This document shows positions 1 through 6,188 of a stretch of 10,525 nucleotides of DNA, piece after piece; the stretch's first letter is position 1; each line of letters opens with the position of its first letter. Source of the stretch: an uncultured Clostridia bacterium (GTDB lineage: Bacteria; Bacillota_A; Clostridia; Christensenellales; CAG-138). The translations under genes and the position numbers were made by a program. The notes under the pieces were generated by a model, which saw nothing but the letters and a program-made list of their open reading frames with translations, searched no databases and had not been told where the DNA came from. The stretch is from assembly GCA_937877295.1 (NCBI GenBank), contig CALFIV010000418.1, forward strand, positions 1-10,525, read 5' to 3'.

Positions 1-3000
1 CGTGATCGTGTCCGCCATCTGGATGGAATTGACATAGGCGGTGAAGCCGTAGTACTGGTTGGTGGCGTTCTTGAAATCGGCATCATAGTCCACGCGATCC
101 GTGATCGTGCCGTTTCCGCTGATGTCGAACGTTACATAGCTCGCTGCTTTCTGTTCTTCCGTCAGCATGCTCAGATCCATGAAGAAGTTGATGCCGATCT
201 GGCCCGAAAGCACCAGTGAAAGCGTCTTGAATGCAGGCGTGCGCAGCTTCGGAAGGACGATTTCCTTCGTCTGCGTCTCGAACGCCGGATTCGTGAACGT
301 TGCGGTGTATGTGCCGACACCGTCTGCTTCCGCGGTAGGCGCTGTCGTGACTACATACGTCGTGTTGACCGTCTCGGTCTCTACATGCTCGTCATTGTTC
401 GCGCAGACGCGGGATGCCGTTACGCTGCTGTTGTCCGCCGCCCATTCATAGGTCGGCTCGCCCCAGTTGTGGCCCAGCGCTTCGATCTCGACCGTCTTGG
501 TCTGCGTTGTAAACGCGGGATTGTCGAACGTTGCGGTGTAGACCGTGCTGCCCGCAGCGGTGCAGGTTGCGTCGGTCGTCACAGCTGTCGTGTTGACCGT
601 CTCAGTCTCGACATGGCTTGCATCGTTCGCGCAGACGCGGGTTGCCACAACAAAGGTGTAGTCCTCGGACCAATCATAGTCCGGCGCGCTCCAGTTGTGG
701 CCGGTCGCCGGAATCTCGCGGGCCTCGGTCTCGCCGCAATCCGCGCACGTACGGCTCTCCACGCCGGGCTCGGTGCAGGTCGGTTCTGCGGTGACGGACC
801 ATTTGCTCCAGCTATGCGCCGCGAAGTAGACCTTGATCACGACGTCGTAGTCGGGCATGATGAAGGTGTTCTGTTCCGTCAGACTGAGATCGACCGCCCG
901 GAGGTCTTCCGCGCCGTCGCCGGTCTTCTCATAGAACTCGACGCGATCGAAGTGGTAACCCTCGCTCGGCGTTGCCGTGAACATGACCGTTGCGGTCTTG
1001 TCGGGTGCGGTCGGATCAACGCTTGCTTCGCCGTTGCCGTCCGTGATGACCATCACGGTGTGCGGCTTTCTGATGTAGAAGAAGCCGCCCGTGAAGAAGT
1101 CATTCCACACGTTGCCCGCCGGACGGAAGTAGACCTTCACGCCGCCGGCGTGCGCATAGTCGACGGTGTAGTTTCCGCCGTAGTCGGGATACAAGCCCAG
1201 CTTGGCCGCGCCTTCTGCGCGGACGACCTTGATCTCGTTGCCGACGGCAAGATTCACGTTCAGCAGGTACTCGCCCGCCGCTGCGGTGTTTTCCGTAAAG
1301 CGATAGGTCTCGTCGACCTCCCAATTCGTCATGCTGCCGATCAGATAGTAGCCGATTTCGACGGTCTTGACGTCGGTATAGGTTTCGCCTTCAAACGTTG
1401 CGGTTGCAGTATAGGTCACGACGTCGCCGTTCTCTGCGCGGACGATCGACTCTGCTTCGACCGTTTCGACGTGCGTGCTGTCGTTTTGGCAAGTAAAGGT
1501 CGCTGTCGCCGCAGTCACGCCGTCCCACGTCCAGGCGGGCGTGCCCCAGTCATGTCCGAGCGCCGGAAGCACTGCTTCCTTGATCTCGTCGTCATACCAT
1601 GCGGAATTGACTGCGCTGCAGTGACAGACCAGATGCGCAAGTCCTTCCTCCGTGCAGGTAGGCGCTTTGAGTACTTCGACGATCTCATAGGTATGCTCGT
1701 GCACGGGACGTCCGCCGTTTGCATTGGTCGTCGTATACGGCGCGAGCGTGGTGAACTGATCGTCCGGGTTGCCTGCCTGCAGCAGTGTATACTGGATCAG
1801 GTAATAATTTTCCATGTAATGCGGATCCGTAATGCCGGTCGCATAGTTGATCAGGCTCGTCTTTTCGAAATCGTATCTGTCCGCCAGCTTGTTGGTGGTC
1901 AGATAATCCCAGCCGCCGGACAGGGACAGATTGCCCATGAGCTCTGCGAGGACCTGCATGGCGTATGCCGGCGTCTCGCAGATGCCGTTTGCCGAGCTGC
2001 TCCAATAGGCATATCGCTGTATGCGCTGCGACCAGCCGGTAAACATGCTTTCGCCCCAGCCGATCAGCTCCGACCATTGCCGCGTACGAGTGCAGCCGGT
2101 ACGGCTTTCGCCGAGCTGCTCGTCCGCATGCTGATGTCCGCAGTGATAGCGATACACATCGATCCAGCCGTCGTTTCCGCCCGCGTTGTTGACCGTCATA
2201 TCCGCAAACTTCTTCACCAGCGCTTTGAGATCGCTGTCGGATTTATAGCTGTAGCTGCTGGTGCCGAGAACGCTGCTGCGCGTGCTGCTGCTGATCGTGG
2301 ATGCAAAATAGGTCTCGGTGCGGCCGTAACGGGTGAAGCCCCATTCCGGCATCGGCAGACGCGGTACAAAGTCGTCGCCGTTGACAAGGTTGAAAATGCA
2401 GTCGTATTTTGCAGCCGACGCCTCGGTGTTTGCCGTCGTGTAGGGAGAGGCATAGGTATAGCCGAATACCTTGTTGCCCGCATCCACACAATACGAACTC
2501 ATAATGTTTGCGATCGCAGCGCCGCGTGAATGGCCGGAGAACCAGAATACCGGCGTTGCTTCCGCATCCACATATTTTTCCACATACAGGGAGAGCGCAT
2601 TTAAGAAGCGATTTGCGCATACGTCAAACCCGCGGTGATTCGTTTTGCGGTTCCAGTCGGCGTTGGACTGCTGCTTTTGCTTGACCGAAGCGACGTCGAT
2701 ATCGTTGTTAAAACGGTACAGATCGCCGATCTCGAAGTTGCTGCTCCATTCCTCTTCGGTTCCGTTGGTGCCGCGCACATAGACCGAGATGACCTCAACG
2801 GTCTCGCCGTTATAGGTGACCTTCCGGTGTCCGAAGAACACCTCCGACATATCGTCATCCGTGTACTTTGTCAGCGTCAGGCCGTCATTGGAATACCCGC
2901 TTCCGAGCGAATAATCGACGACATTCTGCATGCCGTGCGCTTCCATCAGCGAGTTGATGCGGTAAACCTTTGAAATCGCGCTGCCGTTCGCGTCGTAAAG

Positions 3001-4428
3001 CGTAGCGGAAGGCGTATAGGTTACATCGTTGTCTTCATTCTCATAGCACAGCTGCGCCGCCCAGACCGAAAAGCCCGCGATCCCCGTGTTGTATTCCGCA
3101 TTGTTCGCGAAGAAATTGCGATAGTCCATCGTATAGGAAGGCGTAACGGTGAAATTTCCGCTCTTATACGTGCCCGTAAATACGTTGTTGTTCGGCGCGC
3201 TGTCGGTTGCGTCCGGGATGCCGTCATAGTCGGTGTCGGGCAGCGTCGGATCGGAGCGGAAGGCATACACCGTCGCTGCATGGCCGTCGCCCAGATCGAG
3301 CACGTACGAGCCGGTGATCTCCTCGCTGTCCGGTACGCCGTCGCCGTCGGTGTCGACGCTGCTGCCCGCCGTGAGAGGCGCGCTCAGCGTGACGTAATGG
3401 AAGTCGTCCAAAAGATAGCTGTTTTCGGGCAGGCTCTGCGGAACGGCCGTGCCGAGGCCGAGGCTGTTCAGAAGCGCCTGCATATCCGCGACGAAGTAGA
3501 CGCCGCTTTCGTCGAGCGAGACGGAAAGCGTCTTGCCGTTGATATGCGCATCGAGCCGCACGGTGCCCGCATCGTTCATGCGGAACACGGCGGGCTGCCC
3601 GACGGAGCCGGTCAGCGCAAACATCAGCGCGAGATTGCCGCCCTCGGGAAGCGTCACGCGGATCGCCTTGCCGACGACCGCCTTGCTGCTGCGGAAGGAA
3701 TCGGGATCAAACTGCGTCACCGCGACGCTGCGGAACAGCACAAACGGCGCAAAGCCCGCAATCGAGGGAACCGCATCGTTGTCGGTATACAGCGTGCCGT
3801 CAAGCGTTCCTTTTCCGATCGTCTGGAACACCTCGGAAAGATCCTCCGGCACGGTCGGATCCATGTCGAGCGCAAGCTCGTCGCCGTCCGCAACGCCGTC
3901 GCCGTCCGTATCGGCCTTGTTCGGATCGGTGCCGGTTTCGTTGATCTCTTCGCTGTCAAGAAGGCCGTCGCCGTCCGTATCGGCTTTGTTCGGATCGGTG
4001 TTGTATACGTTGATCTCATCGTCGTTCAGAAGACCGTCGCCGTCGAGATCCGGGTTTTCCTCAATCTCCTCCGATTCCTGCGGATCTAAAGCGTCCGCAT
4101 TCTCGGCTTCCTCCGCGGCTGCGGGTTCGTCTGCGGGTTCTTGCTCCGCATACTCGTCCGCGGGTTCTTCCGATGCGCGTTCGTCCGCTTCGGCCTGTGC
4201 TTCTCCGGGCTCGTCCGCCGGTTCTTCAACCTCGGGGAGCGCAGAAGGTTCTTCAGCCTCTTCGGTCAGATCGGGCGCAGGTATATCGACGTCCGTGTCG
4301 TCATGCAGAACGGACGAGGTTTGGCGGTCTGCCGTGCTTGCCATTGCCGTTGCGGGCTTCACAAGCGTGAAGACCATCAGCAGGCAAAGCAGCAATCCGA
4401 AGATACGCCGAATAACGGTTTGCTTCAT
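1..4428 (-). CDS. Secreted multidomain surface protein with class-3-lipase-like domain, TSP3-like and GHxW repeats (C-terminus beyond window)
   Basis: The frame is open from the ATG at 4428 to the left edge, 1,476 codons without a stop. Residues 1-30 are a signal peptide (RR, hydrophobic core, AMA before S31). A Glu/Pro-rich linker follows to about 125. DxDGDG calcium-binding repeats start at 127, 150 and 173, and again at 359 and 398. The segment 200-355 is unassigned. Residues about 420-895 look like an alpha/beta hydrolase of the lipase class 3/DUF2974 type: RGTNG (552-556), nucleophile elbow GHSRG with Ser634, GDDFVP with probable Asp686, and HYMENYY with probable His870. GHxW motifs lie at 957, 1242 and 1318. 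GYYLIGSMTNW (about 1026) begins a carbohydrate-module-like segment, then an InlB-like repeat (about 1119-1200, ending in MPDYDVVIKVYF). From 1391 another extracellular domain begins (SLVLSGQIGINFF). I infer an extracellular esterase/lipase or adhesin-like protein; the substrate is unknown, and any surface anchor would lie outside the window. Confidence 0.9.
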   Translation of the reverse strand, partial: MKQTVIRRIFGLLLCLLMVFTLVKPATAMASTADRQTSSVLHDDTDVDIPAPDLTEEAEEPSALPEVEEPADEPGEAQAEADERASEEPADEYAEQEPADEPAAAEEAENADALDPQESEEIEENPDLDGDGLLNDDEINVYNTDPNKADTDGDGLLDSEEINETGTDPNKADTDGDGVADGDELALDMDPTVPEDLSEVFQTIGKGTLDGTLYTDNDAVPSIAGFAPFVLFRSVAVTQFDPDSFRSSKAVVGKAIRVTLPEGGNLALMFALTGSVGQPAVFRMNDAGTVRLDAHINGKTLSVSLDESGVYFVADMQALLNSLGLGTAVPQSLPENSYLLDDFHYVTLSAPLTAGSSVDTDGDGVPDSEEITGSYVLDLGDGHAATVYAFRSDPTLPDTDYDGIPDATDSAPNNNVFTGTYKSGNFTVTPSYTMDYRNFFANNAEYNTGIAGFSVWAAQLCYENEDNDVTYTPSATLYDANGSAISKVYRINSLMEAHGMQNVVDYSLGSGYSNDGLTLTKYTDDDMSEVFFGHRKVTYNGETVEVISVYVRGTNGTEEEWSSNFEIGDLYRFNNDIDVASVKQKQQSNADWNRKTNHRGFDVCANRFLNALSLYVEKYVDAEATPVFWFSGHSRGAAIANIMSSYCVDAGNKVFGYTYASPYTTANTEASAAKYDCIFNLVNGDDFVPRLPMPEWGFTRYGRTETYFASTISSSTRSSVLGTSSYSYKSDSDLKALVKKFADMTVNNAGGNDGWIDVYRYHCGHQHADEQLGESRTGCTRTRQWSELIGWGESMFTGWSQRIQRYAYWSSSANGICETPAYAMQVLAELMGNLSLSGGWDYLTTNKLADRYDFEKTSLINYATGITDPHYMENYYLIQYTLLQAGNPDDQFTTLAPYTTTNANGGRPVHEHTYEIVEVLKAPTCTEEGLAHLVCHCSAVNSAWYDDEIKEAVLPALGHDWGTPAWTWDGVTAATATFTCQNDSTHVETVEAESIVRAENGDVVTYTATATFEGETYTDVKTVEIGYYLIGSMTNWEVDETYRFTENTAAAGEYLLNVNLAVGNEIKVVRAEGAAKLGLYPDYGGNYTVDYAHAGGVKVYFRPAGNVWNDFFTGGFFYIRKPHTVMVITDGNGEASVDPTAPDKTATVMFTATPSEGYHFDRVEFYEKTGDGAEDLRAVDLSLTEQNTFIMPDYDVVIKVYFAAHSWSKWSVTAEPTCTEPGVESRTCADCGETEAREIPATGHNWSAPDYDWSEDYTFVVATRVCANDASHVETETVNTTAVTTDATCTAAGSTVYTATFDNPAFTTQTKTVEIEALGHNWGEPTYEWAADNSSVTASRVCANNDEHVETETVNTTYVVTTAPTAEADGVGTYTATFTNPAFETQTKEIVLPKLRTPAFKTLSLVLSGQIGINFFMDLSMLTEEQKAASYVTFDISGNGTITDRVDYDADFKNATNQYYGFTAYVNSIQMADTIT
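253..705 (-). repeat. Two tandem 75-76-residue GHxW modules inside the surface protein
   Basis: Residues 1242-1317 and about 1318-1392 are tandem copies. Each begins GHNW and shares RVCAN, HVETETVNTT, YTATF, NPAF and QTK in the same order. The similarity also shows in the DNA: two near-identical stretches at 364-387 and 592-615 are 228 bp apart, exactly 76 codons. A third, more divergent copy starts at residue 957 (LGHDWG) and shares HVET and TYTATATF, but it is followed by the carbohydrate-module-like segment. Such modules are common in clostridial surface proteins. They probably act as stalk or spacer units. Confidence 0.85.
3841..4050 (-). repeat. Three 23-residue TSP3-like calcium-binding repeats
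   Basis: DLDGDG, DTDGDG and DTDGDG start at residues 127, 150 and 173 of the surface protein, an exact 23-residue period. Each is followed by a short D/E-rich helix and, in two cases, NTDPNKA or GTDPNKA. The DNA keeps the repeat: 3901-3930 and 3970-3999 differ at one base. By family knowledge these loops bind calcium and stiffen extracellular stalks. A second, looser pair lies at residues 359-410. Confidence 0.85.
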
Positions 4429-4438
4429 GTTGTTTCTT

Positions 4439-4443
4439 CCTCC
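4439..4443 (-). promoter_or_regulatory. Ribosome binding site of the surface protein gene
   Basis: GGAGG on the minus strand, 10 nt before the ATG at 4428. It supports this start, which also gives a complete signal peptide. Confidence 0.75.
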
Positions 4444-4469
4444 GACAAACAGTTTTTTCCTAATTATTT

Positions 4470-4499
4470 ATAATACCTGAATCCGGTGCGGCTTGTCAA
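4470..4499 (-). promoter_or_regulatory. Sigma-A-type promoter of the surface protein gene
   Basis: On the minus strand a perfect TTGACA (4494-4499), an 18-bp spacer and TATTAT (4470-4475, five of six consensus bases). An AT-rich stretch follows to the start site. Transcription would begin near 4462, giving a leader of about 35 nt. Confidence 0.75.
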
Positions 4500-4514
4500 T
4501 TCTTTCTCCGCAAT

Positions 4515-4537
4515 ACGCCGCAGAAACCGGCGTTTTT
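4515..4537. terminator. Hairpin between the reductase gene and the surface protein gene
   Basis: A perfect 6-bp stem (ACGCCG/CGGCGT, 4515-4520 and 4528-4533) with a 7-nt loop lies just past the reductase stop. That is where a minus-strand terminator is expected. The run of T (4533-4537), however, follows the stem only on the + strand, while the minus strand has no U-tract after it. It may act weakly for the reductase transcript, or it may block + strand readthrough towards 4541. Confidence 0.4.
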
Positions 4538-4540
4538 CGG

Positions 4541-5227
4541 TCAGCGCATGCCGTTTGCAAACTGCGCGTAGATCTCCTCCGGAATCATCGGCGCGCAGAC
4601 GGCGGCCAGCGTTTTTTCGGACAGCGAAAAACCTTTGGCGTATTCCGCGCCCGCCGCTTCCATCTCAGCAAGACGTGGCTTTGTGAACTGCGCCGCCTGT
4701 GGGATGTTGAACATCGGGCTCTCCGGTACGGTGATCACCGTGCGGTTTTCGGGATATTTCAGCTCAAAGGAGCGCACCGCGCCTTCGAAATTGTATTTCG
4801 AATTGGGAAAACCGCAGCCGCAGATCATGACGTAGTGCATGCGGGAAACATCAATCTGCATCCGGTGTCCGTACTTGCCCTCCTCGTTGCGCACCATGTT
4901 CCAAGACGACAGGGGCATGGTCCGGTCGACGAGGTTCTTCATCGCGGCGGGCATGCCGTACGAATACAGCGGAAAGCTGAAGATCACGACGTCGCTCGAC
5001 AGCATTGCTTTGAGCACCTCCGCCATATCGTCCTCAAGCACGCATGTGCCGCCGTTGTGCTTGCACGCAAAGCAGCCCGTGCAGTATGCGATGTGTTTTT
5101 CGTATACGTGGATGACCGTCAGATCGCTGTCCGCTGCGCCGGCGACGCCCTTTGCAAACGCCTCGGAAAGATGCAGCGTATCGCTGCGCGCGCATTTGGG
5201 ACTGCCGTTTAAGATCAACGTTTTCAT
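4541..5227 (-). CDS. Flavodoxin-fold NAD(P)H-dependent FMN reductase family protein
   Basis: The product is 228 residues. It probably binds FMN and transfers electrons from NAD(P)H to a small substrate in the cytoplasm; the substrate cannot be read from sequence. Seen directly: an N-terminal beta strand with the FMN phosphate loop NGSP (7-10), a CTGCFAC cysteine cluster (49-55) of the kind found in many anaerobe members of the family, and the PLYSYGMPAAMKNLVDR segment (86-102) that shapes the flavin pocket and dimer face. Length and motif order fit the NADPH-dependent FMN reductase/flavodoxin-like group. I chose the ATG at 5227 because AGGAGG lies 6 nt upstream and the next residues form the canonical beta-1 strand. 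The frame extends back to 5485, but that part covers the promoter and is Arg-rich junk. It stands alone, divergent from the + strand operon. Confidence 0.88.
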   Translation of the reverse strand: MKTLILNGSPKCARSDTLHLSEAFAKGVAGAADSDLTVIHVYEKHIAYCTGCFACKHNGGTCVLEDDMAEVLKAMLSSDVVIFSFPLYSYGMPAAMKNLVDRTMPLSSWNMVRNEEGKYGHRMQIDVSRMHYVMICGCGFPNSKYNFEGAVRSFELKYPENRTVITVPESPMFNIPQAAQFTKPRLAEMEAAGAEYAKGFSLSEKTLAAVCAPMIPEEIYAQFANGMR

Positions 5228-5233
5228 CGTCCG

Positions 5234-5239
5234 CCTCCT
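5234..5239 (-). promoter_or_regulatory. Ribosome binding site deciding the reductase start
   Basis: AGGAGG on the minus strand, 6 nt before the ATG at 5227. It selects this start over the more upstream in-frame ATG at 5485. Confidence 0.85.
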
Positions 5240-5254
5240 GTGGTTTCTGTTCCT

Positions 5255-5283
5255 ATTATAAAATGCTTTACGGCGGTGCGCAA
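5255..5283 (-). promoter_or_regulatory. Promoter of the reductase gene
   Basis: On the minus strand a perfect TATAAT (5255-5260), a 17-bp spacer and a weak -35, TTGCGC (5278-5283). The poor -35 is overlapped by one arm of an inverted repeat, so an activator or repressor may govern it. Confidence 0.65.
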
Positions 5284-5305
5284 GCGTAAAAAAGAACCTT
5301 GCGCA
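5277..5305. promoter_or_regulatory. Inverted repeat over the -35 of the reductase promoter (possible operator)
   Basis: TGCGCAAG (5277-5284) and CTTGCGCA (5298-5305) are perfect 8-bp arms, 13 bp apart. The centres of the arms are 21 bp apart, two helical turns, which suits a dimeric regulator. The proximal arm covers the -35 box. The regulator is not identified in this window. Confidence 0.45.
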
Positions 5306-5317
5306 AAACGCGCGACG

Positions 5318-5380
5318 CCGATAAGGAAGCAACCGCTGCTTTTCAGAGGTAAAAGTGTTTTCTCCGCTTGCCTTTATCGG
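5318..5380. repeat. Imperfect inverted repeat between divergent genes
   Basis: CCGATAAGGAAGC (5318-5330) pairs with the complementary stretch ending TTTATCGG (5366-5380) over 13 bp, with two single-base bulges. The enclosed segment is about 35 nt. It lies upstream of both divergent promoters. It could be a degenerate miniature repeat or a regulatory structure; no function can be assigned. Confidence 0.35.
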
Positions 5381-5419
5381 AATTACTGCGTCATTTCTTG
5401 CATATACTGTTAAATATAC

Positions 5420-5448
5420 TTGACAATATGGGATATATCCCATATGCT
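5420..5448 (+). promoter_or_regulatory. Promoter of the DUF4160-DUF2442/Xre-GNAT operon
   Basis: A perfect TTGACA (5420-5425), an exact 17-bp spacer and TATGCT (5443-5448, four of six). AT-rich sequence precedes the -35. Transcription would start near 5455, 21 nt before the first ATG. A perfect palindrome fills the spacer, so bound protein would shut polymerase out. Confidence 0.75.
5426..5445. promoter_or_regulatory. Perfect 20-bp palindrome, probable operator for the operon's own HTH protein
   Basis: ATATGGGATATATCCCATAT reads the same on both strands. It occupies the whole spacer and the first half of the -10. Xre-family antitoxins and repressors typically bind such short dyads over their own promoter. 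The core GGGATATATCCC was not seen elsewhere in the window. Autoregulation by the DUF2442/Xre protein encoded at 5733 is inferred. Confidence 0.7.
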
Positions 5449-5475
5449 GTATGTGAAAGGAACGGTGATTGGACG

Positions 5476-5731
5476 ATGCCGACAATCTGTCATTTTTACG
5501 GAATCATTATTGTGATGTACCTGCGCAACAAGGAGCATAACCCGCCGCACGTTCATGCGATCACGCAGGACTTCGATGCGCCGTTTTTTGATTGCGACGG
5601 GTGAGATCATGGAAGGGGAGTTCCCACCGAAAGCAAAGGAAATGGTAAAGGAATTCATCCTGACTTATCAAAAAGAATTGGAGGAAATGTGGGAGACAGA
5701 ACAGTATAAAAAGCTCCCGCCGCTGGTTTAA
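5476..5731 (+). pseudogene. DUF4160 family protein, split by a frameshift at a T6 run
   Basis: The first frame runs 42 codons to a TGA at 5602-5604. It carries the hallmark DUF4160 start (MPTICHFYGIII) and the HNPPHVHA motif. The rest of the domain (ATGEIMEGEFPPKAKEMVKE, then the ELEEMW segment) continues in another frame to the TAA at 5729-5731. Dropping one T from the six at 5584-5589 joins the halves into an intact 84-residue protein of the usual length. The gene is therefore frameshifted, mis-sequenced, or expressed by slippage on the T run. A restart at the ATG at 5608 could also give a 40-residue second half. The ribosome site is weak (AAAGGAA, about 14 nt upstream). DUF4160 proteins often sit beside DUF2442 genes, as here with 1 nt between stop and next start. 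They are suspected toxin-like partners; the activity is not established. Confidence 0.8.
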
Positions 5732-5732
5732 G

Positions 5733-6188
5733 ATGTTCCATAAAGCAATCAAACTGGATTACGGAGAGGGCACGACGCTTGAGCTGACATTTCAGGACGG
5801 CAAGGTCAAGCGTTATGATATGTCTGCGCTTTTCGTGAAGTATCCGCAGCTTGAAGCGCTGCGCGATCGGTCGCTGTTCACCTCCGGTCAATTGCTTGGA
5901 CCGTATGGCATTGTCTGGAACGATGATCTGGATATCGAAGCGGAAACCGTCTATGAAGACGGTGAAACGGTCCGTGAAGAAAAGCCCGCCGCTTTCACCA
6001 TGGTCGGAAGCGCCGTCGCCGCCGCTCGTGCAAAGAAAGGGCTTTCGCAAAAGGAGCTTTCCGTTCTTTCCGGCATCGACCAGGCCGATCTTTCCAAGAT
6101 TGAGCGCGGCATCGCAAATCCTTCCGTCAATACGTTGAACCGCATTGCGCAGGCGTTGGATGCGAAGCTGATTGTATCGATTATATGA
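5733..6188 (+). CDS. DUF2442 domain fused to Xre-family HTH DNA-binding domain
   Basis: The product is 151 residues in two domains. Residues 2-80 match the DUF2442 pattern (KAIKLDYGEGTTLELTF, DGKVKRYDM, a GPYGIVWNDDLDIEAETVYEDG block). Residues about 94-148 form a lambda-Cro/Xre helix-turn-helix with LSQKELSVLSGIDQADLSKI and the typical ERGIANPSVNTLNRIAQALD tail. The ATG lies 1 nt after the DUF4160 stop and the gene has no strong ribosome site of its own, so it is probably coupled to DUF4160 translation. Its stop overlaps the next start (ATGA at 6185-6188). By analogy with HTH antitoxins it probably represses the operon through the palindrome at 5426-5445 and may bind or neutralise its DUF4160 partner. 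Domain identities are well supported; the antitoxin role is inference. Confidence 0.88.
   Translation: MFHKAIKLDYGEGTTLELTFQDGKVKRYDMSALFVKYPQLEALRDRSLFTSGQLLGPYGIVWNDDLDIEAETVYEDGETVREEKPAAFTMVGSAVAAARAKKGLSQKELSVLSGIDQADLSKIERGIANPSVNTLNRIAQALDAKLIVSII

Noticed and set aside
385..2529. Long + strand open frame of 714 codons
   Set aside because: It lies wholly antisense to the surface protein gene, has an Arg/Val/His-rich composition without domains, and arises from codon bias in the real gene.
3280..4480. Overlapping + strand open frames of 269 and 315 codons, one very Ser-rich
   Set aside because: They mirror the DxDGDG and Glu/Pro-rich coding on the minus strand; no signal peptide, ribosome site or domain supports them.
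5368..5475. Upstream extension of DUF4160 to an ATG at 5368
   Set aside because: It would translate the promoter and palindrome; DUF4160 proteins start at MPT, which is the ATG at 5476.
5228..5485. Upstream extension of the reductase to an ATG at 5485
   Set aside because: The extension crosses the TATAAT, the inverted repeat and AGGAGG, and reads as non-family Arg-rich sequence.
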